From Diplonema papillatum (lineage: Eukaryota; Euglenozoa; Diplonemea; Diplonemida; Diplonemidae): DNA of 64,000 nucleotides. Position numbers and translations under genes: made by a program. The stretch covers positions 31,235-95,234 of the forward strand of contig JAPJBO010000876.1 in the NCBI GenBank assembly GCA_030068145.1, in the 5' to 3' direction. Each line of letters begins with the position of its first letter. Within the stretch, counting starts at the first letter, position 1. Shown in pieces: positions 31,660 to 41,932 of the stretch. The notes under the pieces are model-generated. The model made no database searches and was not told the DNA's origin. It saw only the letters and a program-made list of their open reading frames with translations.

Positions 31660-32241
31660 CTACTTGCTCGGTGATAGGCATTCCTCCCCGAGAGTCTCCG
31701 CATGCAGCTGGTCGCAAAGGGCGGCGGCCCGCGCTGTTTGAAGCCTATCCCGCTCCAGCGGCACGACCGGCCTCTTCAGGAAGACCGAGGGGTGCGGAGG
31801 CTGGCCGAAGGTGGATCGCTTGGCGACCGCCAGCCGGTGGTTGCCCGGCTTGTCACGGCACGCCCGCGCGTCGAGACGCACCTCGCGGTCGTGTGACTCG
31901 GCCGCTGCCAGGCGGGCGGACAGGACCCGGGACAGGATCAGCAGCGCCTCGTACAACTGCTCAGTGTTGCTGAGCTGGAAGTCGATCACTATTTCCGACC
32001 GGTACCCAGCGGTGACCGGCCCCGCCAGCTTCAACGGCCGCCCGACCGTCTCCTTGTACGCAGCGATCATTTCGTTTCGGTACGCCTCCTCGGCCGGTTC
32101 CAACGGCTCCCTGCACAGCTTGCACTCGAGCCCGTTCCTCCAACAGCGCTTGTGGATGGCATGCCCGCAGTCCAGGCTGTACACCTCCCGGCGGCGCACC
32201 CACTGCTCCCCGCAGTGCGCGCAAATGTTCACCCGGGGCAT
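31660..32241 (-). CDS. RING-H2 zinc-finger protein, 193 aa (likely E3 ubiquitin ligase)
   Basis: An ATG at 32241 opens a complete frame. The N-terminus is a compact RING-H2 finger: C7, C10, C25, H27, H30, C33, C40 and C43, spacing C-x2-C-x14-C-x-H-x2-H-x2-C-x6-C-x2-C. Such fingers recruit E2 enzymes in ubiquitin transfer. The rest (45-193) is not recognised. It has a helical stretch (PAEEAYRNEMIAAYKETVG), a hydrophobic segment too polar to be a membrane span (IVIDFQLSNTEQLYEALLIL) and a basic C-terminal half. It lies directly upstream of the protease on the same strand. A diverged GATCGTCGGAAACAC motif is 80-100 bp before the start. The tract-AG upstream is weak (CTGCTGCCAG). Confidence 0.85.
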   Translation of the reverse strand: MPRVNICAHCGEQWVRRREVYSLDCGHAIHKRCWRNGLECKLCREPLEPAEEAYRNEMIAAYKETVGRPLKLAGPVTAGYRSEIVIDFQLSNTEQLYEALLILSRVLSARLAAAESHDREVRLDARACRDKPGNHRLAVAKRSTFGQPPHPSVFLKRPVVPLERDRLQTARAAALCDQLHAETLGEECLSPSK

Positions 32242-32699
32242 TCCCGAGACAGCTACCGTTGCATGGGCAACTCGCCGGCTGGCAGCAGCGCGGATTTGTT
32301 TATTTGATTGGGGGGATTCTTTGTGTTTCCGACGATCCCGTGGGACGGTTTCTTTTTTTTTTTTCCCCCGTTGACAACTTGTGTCAGACTAGCCCACCCG
32401 GGGGTGGTTGATTCCTTCAGGCAGGGTCTCCCCCGTCCAGTGTTTGCTTGGGTCCTAGATGATGGGCGCCCTTTCGGCTATTTATTTTCTTTTTCGCTCT
32501 CTCTCTTTTTTTTTTTTTTTTTTATGCTTTCATTCAGGGATTTATATAGCTTTTCCTCCTCTGCAGAAAAGTCTTTTTCGCCCTCGGGGTCCTGCGGTGG
32601 ATCCAAAATTAATTAGAATTGGTAGTCAAGAGGCAAGCACTACCAGGGCAGCCCAGCCCAACCCAGTGTTGGAACAAGAATCAGACGAAATGGTTAAGC

Positions 32700-34315
32700 T
32701 AATTTGTAAGACAGGGGGGGTCTGGGGGGCAGCGCCCCCCAGCGCACGGTACGGTACAGCGAAGAATTTCCGCGCCGGTCAACTCCTAGTATTGAATCCA
32801 AATTCAGTTAGAACCGGTCGTCAACGTCTGATGCCGAACCCCAAATCTAATTAGAATCGGTACTCAACGTCCAATTTCCGATCCTGAATTTAATTAGAAT
32901 TGGTAGTCAACGTCCAATTTCCGATTCCAAATTTAAATAGAATTGGTAGTCAACGTTCAGGTTTGGCTCCAAATTTAATTAAAATTGGTAGTCAACGTCT
33001 AGGTTCGGATCCACAACCAATTAGACTTGGTAGTCAACGTCTGATGCCAAATCCAAAATTTAATTAGAATTGCTAGGCAACGTCCAGTTTCGGATCCCAA
33101 ATTTAATTCCAATTGGTAGTCAACGTCCAGTTTCGGATTCCAAATTTAATTACAATCCGTAGTCAACGTCTGATGTCGTATCCAAAATTTAATTAGAAGT
33201 GGTAGTCAACGTCCAAATTCGGATCCCAAATTTAATTAGAATTGGTAGTCAACGTCCAACTTCCGATTCTGAATTTAATTAGAATTGGTAGTATGTCGGA
33301 TCCCAAATTTAATTAGAAGTGGTAGTCAACGTCTATTGTCGGATCCAAATTTAATTAGAATTGGTAGTCAACGTCCAATTTCCGATCTCAAATTTAATTA
33401 GAATTGGTAGTCAACGTTCAATTTTGAATCCAAATTTAATTAGAATTGGTAGTCAACGTCCAATTTCCGATCCCAAATTTAATTAGAATTGGTAGTCAAC
33501 GTCCAATTTTGAATCCAGATTTAATTAGAATTGGTAGTCAACGTCCAATTTCCGATCTCAAATTTAATTAGAATTGGTATTCAACGTTCAATTTTGAATC
33601 CAAATTTCATTAAAATTGGTAGTCAACGTCCAATTTCCGATCTCAAATTTAATTAGAATTGGTAGTCAACGTCCAACTTCCGATCCCAAATTTAATTAGA
33701 ATTGGTAGTCAACGTTCAATTTTGAATCCAAATTTAATTAGAATTGGTAGTCAACGTCCAATTTCCGATCCCAAATTTAATTAGAATTGGTAGTCAACGT
33801 TCAATTTTGAATCCAAATTTAATTAGAATTGGTAGTCAACGTTCAATTTCCGATCCCAAATTTAATTAGAATTGGTAGTCAACGTCCAATTTCCGATCCC
33901 AAATTTAATTAGAATTGGTAGTCAACGTCAATTTTGATCCAAATTTAATTAGAATTGGTAGTCAACGTTCAATTTCCGATCCCAAATTTAATTAGAATTG
34001 GTAGTCAACGTCCAATTTCCGATCCCAAATTTAATTAGAATTGGTAGTCAACGTTCAATTTTGAATCCAAATTTAATTAGAATTGGTAGTCAACGTCCAA
34101 CTTCCGATCCCAAATTTAATTAGAATTGGTAGTCAACGTCCAATTTCCGATCCCAAATTTAATTAGAATTGGTAGTCAACGTCCAATTTCAGATCCCAAA
34201 TTTAATTAGAATTGGTAGTCAACGTTCGATTTTGAATCCAAATTTAATTAGAATTGGTAGTCAACGTTCAATTTCCGATCCCAAATTTAATTAGACTTGG
34301 TAGTCAACGTCTCGC
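32700..34315. repeat. 42/43-bp satellite array, about 36 units
   Basis: The core TTTAATTAGAATTGGTAGTC plus AACGT is constant; the remainder alternates between TCCAATTTCCGATCCCAAA and TTCAATTTTGAATCCAAA types, giving 43- and 42-bp units. From about 33400 the two types often alternate, a dimeric (85-bp) higher order. The left edge (32700-33300) is more diverged, the usual pattern of array margins. Confidence 0.92.
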
Positions 34316-34329
34316 CTCCCACCACCTCC

Positions 34330-34500
34330 GCCCCTGGCCCTCCTGCCTCCTCTTTCCCCGCCTCCGTTTTACTCTTCCTGCCCCCATGGCTTCGCCATGG
34401 TTTTCGCCATGGCTTTCGCCATGGCTTCGTCCCTCACCCCCGCTGATCCCGGTTGGTAGTGACCCGGCCTTACCCCAACCCCCAGCCCAAAATTAAGTCA
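34330..34500. other. Spacer between satellite and LINE, CCATGG-rich
   Basis: C-rich DNA with four closely spaced CCATGGC/GCCATGG palindromes at 34385-34425 (spacing about 12 bp). No gene. Confidence 0.5.
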
Positions 34501-34501
34501 A

Positions 34502-37445
34502 TTTTTTTTTTTCGCGCTCGGGGTGGCCCCGAGCCCCAGACCCATATATAAATCACTGTTTCATTTTATTGAAATGCGTCCTACCTCACTCTTAGCGTCC
34601 TAACCGGTCCTTTTGATGCCGAGGCCAAATGGAAATAAAAGGCAAAACAAATCCCTCCCTCCGCCTGTCCCTCCCTCTCAACGCAAGTAATTCAAGATGG
34701 CTGCAGTCCAGCGGTTGGTCAGCGGATCGTCGTACGTCGATTTCACACGCTCAGCAAAGAACTTCAACGCCGGCGGCCTTCGTAGAGCGAAATCTTCCAA
34801 CACGCCTCTCAAGCTGGGCAACCCTTGCGGGTAGGCCTCCGGAGCGCTCGAGGCTGCGTTGTGGATCGCGTCGTCTCCCAGAAGGACGTGCTGAGCAGTC
34901 GCCGCGTGCTGGCACAGTCTGCATGTCACCCGAGTCCTGTTAGGCATCACGGCCCGGCGCACAATGGCCTGAAACAGGTCCACCGCCCCAGGCACTCGCT
35001 CAAGCGCCTGAAGAGTCGCCCCTCTGGTTGCGGTGTGGGATGCGACTTCACGGATCTTCTTTAGCACCGCTTTCGACTCCAAGTGCAGAACGGCCCTCTT
35101 CACGAACCGAACTGGGGTGTCCAGCTGCGGGAGCGCCTCCCGCTCGTGCACGCACAACGTCGGTATGCCGCCTTCCCGGTATACCAGCTCCACGTCCAAG
35201 AGGGGGTCCCTCGTCAGCAGAGCCTCCGATGCGGCCTGGTCTGCACGATCGATGTACGCATCGCCCGCATGCCCGCGATGCCACCGCATACACTGCCCAA
35301 AAGGGCCCACAATTCGGGCCACCGGATCGTCGTCTGCGTTCCGCTGGGCGCGCGTGATCGCCGCCTGGCTGTCGCACCGCCATTCGACAGCTCTCGGGGG
35401 AACATCACACCTGCACAGCGCCGCCGCGAGTACCAGCATTGCGCAGAGCTCGGCCTCCGTACTTGAGGTGACGGATCCTGCCATCGCACACCCTACCACA
35501 GCCTGACCGACCGCGACACCTGCGGACCCCCGCGCTTCTCCCTCCAAAAACCCACCATCTGTGGCCACCACGAGGGTAGCCACACCGTCCCATTCACTCC
35601 GCACGGCAAGTTCCACCCGGCGCAGCACCTCCTCCCCCGGCGCTCCACCCCTCGGCGGCCGGCGTAGGAAGCCCGGCATCGGGAGTCGATCGTGCACGAC
35701 GTTGCAGTGGTACGCTAGGTGGGCCCGCGTTCTCTGCAGGTGCATCAGTCTCTCGACTGTCGTCGACCCAAAGCCCTCCTTGCATGTCGCGAACCCGCTC
35801 AGCCCCTTGCTGTGTCGGTGCTTCGGGATGAGCTTAAGCATATTGGCGACCAGCTTAGGCGACTTTGAATCGAAGCACGAGGAGAGACAATGCACAGCGA
35901 GGGTGGGCAGCACGTGGCTTCGCACCAGGGCGCACTTCCGGCGTGTCGAGCGGAAATGGTGGGAGTTGACGAAGTCGATGAGCCTCGCAAAACGCTCTCC
36001 CTTCTCCGAGTCATTGGTGCAATGTCCGTCTACCTCCCTCGCATGCACGCAGGCTCCAAGTAACACAGCCGCATCGGTCGTCTTCCTCGACGGATTCTCT
36101 CCCCACTCGAACTCCGATTTCGCCACAACCACCACCTTCTCATCCGCCAGATCCAGTTCGCGGGATCGCGCCCAACTGCGAAGGTTCCCGAAGGTTCGGT
36201 CCACTTTCGATTTTGTGGTCCTCGCTACTACATCATCCACGTACGCTCGTACAGTTTCCCCATTGGGCGGCTCGCACGTGTAGAGCAAGAACAGTAACAC
36301 GCTCAGAGAGGATCCCTGGAGTAGGCCCCTCTTTAGACGGACCGGCGTTGCGAATCCCTCGTAGTGGACAATCGTCACACTTTGGCCTTCTATGACGCGC
36401 GCCACTGTCTCAGCCCACTGCCGTCCTAGCAACCGTTCCACGCACTCCACCAGTTTACCATGCGGCACGGTGTCGTACGCCGACAACACATCCACCAACA
36501 GGAGCACGTTCTCGTCGTCATCGTCAGACGGATCACTTTCCAGCCATTCCTTCGCGAAGAGAATGACTTGGGCCGCCCCGCTCGCCCGGCCGCATCCGTA
36601 CTGAAAATTGCCTCTGAGAATGTGTTCTCGTACGAGGGGCTTCAGTTTTAGGTACAACGCGGTGTGCAGCAACTTCGAAAACATCGGCATGATCGCTATC
36701 GGTCTATATCCGCGGGGGTTGGACCGTTGGAGCGGCTTCCCTTTCCAAAAGAGAAAGATCCACGAAACACGCTGCCGCAGAGGGAGGCCCTCCTGCAACC
36801 ACAGGTTCAACTCAGCCGTCGTCGCTTCGATTGCTTCTTTTTCCATGATTCTCAGAAATTTTGGCGAGTAATCGGCCGTTCTAGCTGTCGGTCGCATGCA
36901 GCTTATTGCATCTTCTACCTCTTCGGGTCGGAGTGTCACTCCACGATACGGACGTAACGGGCGTTGCACAGCGTCGGATTCCGAGTCGTACTTCGCTTGC
37001 AGGAACTGGGAGAAGATCTCCGGATGTTCAATTACAGGGGGCTGGTAGGGTGCTCGATGTCGCGCGAGGTGCGCGGACCCCTTAGTTGCGGTTAGTAGGT
37101 CAAGCTTGCGGCGTATCGAACGAATCTCGGCATTCACTTCAGGGGCCCGTTGCTCTGGCCTGGCTAAGTGTCGCCGGATGAGACGTTCGTGGAGGGCGGT
37201 CTGGAGACGCGCGACCTTCGTGTTTCTCGGGCACGGAGGCGGTTGATCAGCAGCACGATCGATGCCTTCAATCAGCTGAGCGTAGGTCGTCTGGCGAAGT
37301 CGTTGTCCCCTGCACGGGTAGACCATCCTGGGGGCCCCACTTAGGTGTCGTGAACCAGAACAATGGCGGCGTGATCGCTGCTTCCAGTAAACTTGACTGC
37401 CGATAAGCTCCAGCGAGAATTCGGAGGTACGAACGCCCGGTCAAG
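34502..37445 (-). mobile_element. LINE (non-LTR retrotransposon), 5'-truncated
   Basis: On the minus strand the element runs from inside an AP-endonuclease domain (SSDHAAIVLVH, at about 37380) through RT and RNase H to a 3' A-run of about 12 at 34502-34513. The endonuclease and RT parts are in different frames, with a stop between them. The 5' end abuts an A-run (37447-37460) that appears to be the tail of another repeat (T). Domain order endonuclease-RT-RNase H-zinc finger is that of the I/ingi-type LINEs. Target-site duplications were not found. Confidence 0.85.
34678..37326 (-). CDS. LINE ORF: reverse transcriptase-RNase H-zinc finger, 882 aa
   Basis: It copies the element's RNA at the target site. 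RT motifs in order: NPRGYRPIAIMP (203-214), QYGCGRASGA (242-251), LLLVDVLSAYDTVPH with catalytic D279, LLQGSSLSVLLF (335-346), and AYVDDVV with the D364-D365 pair. RNase H residues follow: D590 (ATDGG), E624 (STEAEL), D652 (CDSQAA) and D696 (DRADQAA). A C-terminal CRLC...H zinc motif is at 802-813. The frame is intact from the ATG at 37326, so insertion was recent or the protein is under selection. No endonuclease is in this frame; the remnant lies just upstream in another frame. Confidence 0.93.
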   Translation of the reverse strand: MVYPCRGQRLRQTTYAQLIEGIDRAADQPPPCPRNTKVARLQTALHERLIRRHLARPEQRAPEVNAEIRSIRRKLDLLTATKGSAHLARHRAPYQPPVIEHPEIFSQFLQAKYDSESDAVQRPLRPYRGVTLRPEEVEDAISCMRPTARTADYSPKFLRIMEKEAIEATTAELNLWLQEGLPLRQRVSWIFLFWKGKPLQRSNPRGYRPIAIMPMFSKLLHTALYLKLKPLVREHILRGNFQYGCGRASGAAQVILFAKEWLESDPSDDDDENVLLLVDVLSAYDTVPHGKLVECVERLLGRQWAETVARVIEGQSVTIVHYEGFATPVRLKRGLLQGSSLSVLLFLLYTCEPPNGETVRAYVDDVVARTTKSKVDRTFGNLRSWARSRELDLADEKVVVVAKSEFEWGENPSRKTTDAAVLLGACVHAREVDGHCTNDSEKGERFARLIDFVNSHHFRSTRRKCALVRSHVLPTLAVHCLSSCFDSKSPKLVANMLKLIPKHRHSKGLSGFATCKEGFGSTTVERLMHLQRTRAHLAYHCNVVHDRLPMPGFLRRPPRGGAPGEEVLRRVELAVRSEWDGVATLVVATDGGFLEGEARGSAGVAVGQAVVGCAMAGSVTSSTEAELCAMLVLAAALCRCDVPPRAVEWRCDSQAAITRAQRNADDDPVARIVGPFGQCMRWHRGHAGDAYIDRADQAASEALLTRDPLLDVELVYREGGIPTLCVHEREALPQLDTPVRFVKRAVLHLESKAVLKKIREVASHTATRGATLQALERVPGAVDLFQAIVRRAVMPNRTRVTCRLCQHAATAQHVLLGDDAIHNAASSAPEAYPQGLPSLRGVLEDFALRRPPALKFFAERVKSTYDDPLTNRWTAAILNYLR

Positions 37446-37449
37446 CTTT

Positions 37450-38280
37450 TTTTTTTTTTTTGTGTGTTTCTGGCGATAGTTGTTGTTTTTTTCTTGGATG
37501 AGCGCCTGTTGGGCTTCCTTCCTCTTCTCCACGGGTAGGCACGTAAAACATGTGAGTGCGCATTGGGTGACGAATCGCAACATGCGCGACGGTCGCAGAG
37601 GGTGTTGCGGAGGGTCGCCGCGGGTGCCTCAAAAGCCAGCACGGTGCTGCGGGTGTTGCTTTTGTCAGACTGTCTCGAGTTGTATGGCTCCGTGTTTTTT
37701 GTCGACGGTCGACAGTCAACGCGGGCTGCGGTCCTTTCTTTAAGTTAGGTGGGTAAAAATAATCGGGGAGGTGTCACTTACAGTATTTGATCCTGTTGGT
37801 TCGGACTAGTTCAGGAGTGCTACCCTTTACCGGAATATTACGAGTCGTCGAAGCCAGTTCCACCCGAATTATCTTGGTGTCGGTTCGAGGTGGTCGTGCT
37901 CATCTAGCCATGCGTCTTGCTCCTATTCCCTCAGTAAACTGCAATACCTGTTAGTTCGTCTGTTGGGTGGTCTTTGCAGCTGTGTTTTCCATGCCTTTAC
38001 TCACACCTTTGTACGTACCTTTGTATGTATGGAAGACCCGCCTTTCTTGTGAATTGTTTTTGCGTGTCGCAGTGTAGTCCCTTCAGTATACAGCCGCAAA
38101 ATACGCTGTCCAAGTGTCTTACCTTCGGGGCAACTTCTATTTCGAAACGGCATCGTAAGAAGTGAGTCCGAAGGACACAAGCACACACGCGGAACCGGCT
38201 GTCGCAGAAGGCAGGGCGATTTCGGGCGGCTCCCGGGAGCATTCGTTGGTGTGCTTGTGCGGCTGTGGAAGCTTCGCCAG
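37450..38280. other. Intergenic; no gene recognised
   Basis: Begins with the A-run tail of a T repeat (minus strand ...CAGAAACACAC-A(n)). No domain or array is seen otherwise. Confidence 0.4.
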
Positions 38281-38282
38281 CC

Positions 38283-38558
38283 GAGTGCGCTTTCGCATCG
38301 GTGGTTTCGTTCGAACTTGCAATAAGTGGTCAGAGGCTGACTTTCCCGACCAAAGCGCGAAGGACTTCGACTTTTTCTTTGAGTATTATCAATATATCAA
38401 GCTGAGGTCTTGCTGTACGGGAGTGCGCTTTCGCATCGGTGGTTTCGTTCGAACTTGCAATAAGTGGTCAGGGGCTGACTTTCCCGACCAAAGTGCGAAG
38501 GACTTCGACTTTTTCTTTGAGTATTATCAATATATCAAGCTGAGGTCTTGCTGTACGG
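38283..38558 (+). repeat. 138-bp tandem duplication, two near-identical units
   Basis: GAGTGCGCTTTCGCATCGGT begins each unit (38283 and 38421). Only about two bases differ. The length is a multiple of three, so one plus-strand frame (38162-38581, 139 codons) reads the same 46-residue block twice (GGFVRTCNKWS, then FFFEYYQYIKLRSCC). Whether that frame is translated is unknown. Confidence 0.85.
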
Positions 38559-38569
38559 TTACGCCCGCT

Positions 38570-39925
38570 GGAGTGTGCTGACGGCATGCTTTCGACGAGG
38601 TCCTGAATATCGTGTCCAGTCGTCATCGAACTAGAAACAGGCCTCTTCTCGCTTTGATCGATAGAGAGAAAAAGCGAAGACATTCGGTGGAAACGGAACG
38701 TAGGAATAATACCCTGAAGAGCACTTGTCGCGAAATGGCAACGAAGCGATTGCTGTACGATCGATGGTGCAACAGACACGTGCAGAAAAAAAAAAAAAAA
38801 ACAAGGGCTCGTGTGCTGTTGGGTGTACGTAGCCGAGAAAAGGAGCTTCGGTTCTATAAAACGGGCACTTCTTGGGCTATTTATTACGCTGCTTCTTGTT
38901 GCAAAACCCCGGTAAATTTCAAGTCTGAGGTGGGGTCTTTCATGCTAGGTCAGAGTCTCGGTGCGACAAGTTTGCGGTGTTCCTGGTAACGTGTTTGGAA
39001 GGAGAACTGCCCACTGACTTTGTTGACCCACGAAACAGACTCATCCCCACATGAAGCCTGCGTCCAATAGCCCAAGAAAGTCGCCGTTCGGAAGTGTCAT
39101 ATCGAACGACAGTTTGCTCCCTTTCCCGGCGACAGCAAGTGCCAGATTCCGGGAGGCGGGTTAGGTAGGACGTCTCTGCCGTTCAGGAGCTGCATGGGCT
39201 GAAAAATGATAGGCTTTTTTGTGCTTCGGGTGAACGTTTGTCTTGTTTGAGTGAAAGGTTTGTAAAGATGTTTTCGCAGACGTGTTTGGTTGGGCAGAAG
39301 AGAGGCTACTGAGACACAACACAGGAGGTTTTGATGTGGGCCTGGTTTCGCCGAACACGAGAGTAACGAATGGCTGGCAGATGGAGCTTGGACTTGACGT
39401 TTAACGAATAGCCGACAGATGGAGCTTGGGCTTGACGTTCCAGGCAACCGGTTCCATCTGCCTTTCCACGGGATCCTCGCGGTCGTGAACCAACCTGACA
39501 GGAAACAAATAGTAACGGATTTGGATGTTTCGAACGTTCCGGAGGAAGGGTCTTGCACACGTTGATAAGCGATAGAACGGACGATTGTTGATGGCTGAAG
39601 ATGAATGTCATCATCAACTTCAACTTCTCTCAGGAGGAAAACCTTAGTTTAACGTGTTGGCGGTACTGTCTGCCTTTCATGCATGTTTGATGACAGCGCC
39701 AAGCCGTCTTGGGAGAAGAGAAAAGTAAATAACGCCAGCTGAAAAAGGTGGATGGCGCGCGTCGATAGTTTTCGTTTTAACGTTGCTCGTGCTTCACGCC
39801 ACACTCCGCAAATAGAGTAGTGAACGAACAACCAGCCATACACACGTACACAGGTATAGAGGAGATAGTCTCCATGTCCCGTAGACACAGTAAATTGGGT
39901 GTGGAGCGCAACGGACGGCTACCAG
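38570..39925. other. Intergenic; poly-A run and a short doublet
   Basis: A 17-base A-run at about 38787 may mark an old retroelement tail. A 41-42-bp doublet, GGCAGATGGAGCTTGGACTTG / GACAGATGGAGCTTGGGCTTG, lies at 39373-39440. No gene. Confidence 0.4.
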
Positions 39926-39927
39926 AG

Positions 39928-40140
39928 AAATACTCGAGGGGCTGCCTTGTGCTTACTTCGAAGGAGGCTAGAGGGGGAGAAACAATACAACTACAAAGTG
40001 AGTCTTTTTTGTTGAACGCTTACGCCCGCCACTGAACCCAGATTCACCTGTGTTTCGTGTGGGCTACAGCACATTTACCTCCTCTGATCTTTTGCAGCTG
40101 GCAGCCTCCTCAAGTATTTCCAACAAAGCAGGTGCGTATA
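39928..40140 (+). mobile_element. MITE-like repeat A (best full copy)
   Basis: 213 bp. The left end AAATACTCGAGGGGCTGCC and, inside the right end, GGCAGCCTCCTCAAGTATTT are imperfect inverted repeats. Beyond the right repeat the family also keeps CAAAGCAGGTGCGTATA. It is non-coding. Full or near-full copies are at 26050, 55574, 59858 and (reverse) 13861; shorter ones at 23838, 48371 and 49391. Confidence 0.85.
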
Positions 40141-40599
40141 TAATAAAATCCTCACTCCTATGCTTGTGTCTGTCACTCTCGCCCACCGCTCCTGCTCTGC
40201 TTGCCGCGCGCCGTATGGTTGGAGTAAAAGGTGAAGCCAGAAAGCTGCTAATCTTGCTGCTGACGGTGCAAGCTACTTTGTTTCTCTGGACGGATTGGAG
40301 CGGCAAACCTGTCGTTCGGATTATTATTAGTCTCCAAAGAAACAATTTTCTTTTCCTACCAAAAAAAAAAAGATAACACAACGTATTGCATATCCATGGA
40401 GCATGTCCTGGAACTGAAACAAGCTCGGTCGTCGAAATGACGGTGCGCTGTAAACTAAAGCCCTCGCGTCTTGGTTTGCTTGCGGAAGCAGAACAAGACA
40501 GAGAGCTGGGTTTCGGAAATCCGGCTTCAACTATTTCATGCTCGGTGAGTTACCTCACTCAACCGCATACATGCGCCTAGGCTCCCCAGCGAGGAGTTA

Positions 40600-40888
40600 T
40601 CTACCGAAGCGCGGAGGATGCGGGAACAACGCCCAGAAGAAGCTGGAACAGCTGGTGTGCAAGGAACGTCGCCGATGTGCCCTGTGCTGCCAGGTCTGCA
40701 AGAGTGCACTGGCAGCACACACCGAAGTCAGAACAGTCGGCAGTGCCAATGTACCCATATCGAAATACGGGACGGGCCCGTGCTTTGCTCACCTCTGCGA
40801 CGATTGTTGGTCCTTGCGGATAACATCCGTCGTCGGCAAGAACATCCGATCTCACGGAGGGCGGCTTCCTCTATGTTTCCGGCGATAA
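40600..40888 (+). pseudogene. Coding fragment with Cys-rich domain, transposase-like
   Basis: The plus strand is open with gene-like, G/C-rich third positions: KKLEQLVCKERRRCALCCQV then, after a gap, GPCFAHLCDDCWSLR. The order Arg-Arg-Cys-x2-Cys ... Cys-x-x-x-Leu-Cys-x2-Cys resembles the zinc-binding tail of piggyBac-type DNA transposases. No transposase core lies beside it, so it is a fragment or an exon. The assignment is tentative. Confidence 0.35.
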
Positions 40889-40889
40889 T

Positions 40890-41620
40890 CGCTCAGTCAG
40901 CCGCCTGTGGCGGCAATATGTTGCTTGGGACCAATAAGGTTTTATTTCTTACTTCTGTTTCTTGCTCTCTTTTTTTTTTTTTTTGCACCCGAGTCGCCGA
41001 ATGGGGTCGAGTGGAGCAGCTGGCATTGGAGCCCGGATGTGGATTTGGAAAAAACGATGAATCTTCTCTGAGTCTCTCGGCGTTGGGCAATTTGAATGGG
41101 ATGGAATGAATGGTTGAATCATCATATGTAAGGCAAAATCAAGAGACGGCTCGCTTTGCGAATCTTTTTCTTCTCTCTGGCCGCACCCTACCAATCCTTC
41201 GGGGGGCAATGCCAGCCACACCTGGCGTGCACCATCCCCCGGGCCTGCCGTACCGGCATCTTCCGTCCGCGGCCGTCATCTTCCGTCCGCGGTCGTAAAA
41301 GACCCCGCCATCTTCTGGCTGAGTGGATCGACGTCTCGCGTCAACTTTGTGCCGCTAGGGGGTGCAGACTTCCCCGACAGAGGGTTCACGTGCCCTTAAA
41401 TCCAACCCACGGCTGGCTGCAGGGGCACCCGTTGGCAAGAAGAAATTCTCATCCACACAGGTGCACACTGTGCAAGCGAATAGGTGATCATCAGGAAGCA
41501 ACTGTGCTCGGGAATCTGCAGTTCGACCGAGCGTCAAGGATGTAGACAAGCAGAAAGGGAGTCTCAGCTCAAACCCGCACGGGTGGGAGGCGTAAGCTGG
41601 AGTCAAAAAGGGTGCCCGAG
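40890..41620. other. Intergenic; no gene recognised
   Basis: Contains a T16 run near 40970 and a small doublet CATCTTCCGTCCGCGG at 41258 and 41278. Nothing else is supported. Confidence 0.4.
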
Positions 41621-41626
41621 TCACAT

Positions 41627-41866
41627 CCGAAAAGCGGTGTGCCATAAACAAAACGCGTGTAAATCTGCACCCGAAAAGCGGTGTGCCATAAACAAAACGC
41701 GTGTAAATCTGCACCCGAAAAGCGGTGTGCCATAAACAAAACGCGTGTAAATCTGCACCCGAAAAGCGGTGTGCCATAAACAAAACGCGTGTAAATCTGC
41801 ACCCGAAAAGCGGTGTGCCATAAACAAAACGCGTGTAAATCCACACCCCCAAAAAGCGGTGTGGCT
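41627..41866. repeat. Minisatellite, 44-bp unit, 5-6 copies
   Basis: The unit is CCGAAAAGCGGTGTGCCATA + AACAAAACGCGTGTAAATCT + GCAC, nearly perfect. The last copy is altered (CCACACCCCCAAAAAGCGG). 44 is not a multiple of three, so its open frames are not evidence for a gene. Confidence 0.95.
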
Positions 41867-41869
41867 CGC

Positions 41870-41932
41870 GCTTTTTTTAACACCGCCAGCTTTAACTCCC
41901 AGCTTCTGAGGCTGGACTCCACCACGCACTTA
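41870..41932. repeat. Ancestral-like single unit of the 3.4-kb minisatellite
   Basis: AACACCGCCAGCTTTAACTC followed by CCAGCTTCTGAGGCTGGACT matches both flanks of the 12-bp array at 3471-4221, but has only about one CAGCTTTAGCTC unit. Confidence 0.7.

Noticed and set aside
32700-34315. CRISPR-like or promoter array
   Set aside because: Whole units, including the variable parts, recur in two types; this is satellite DNA.
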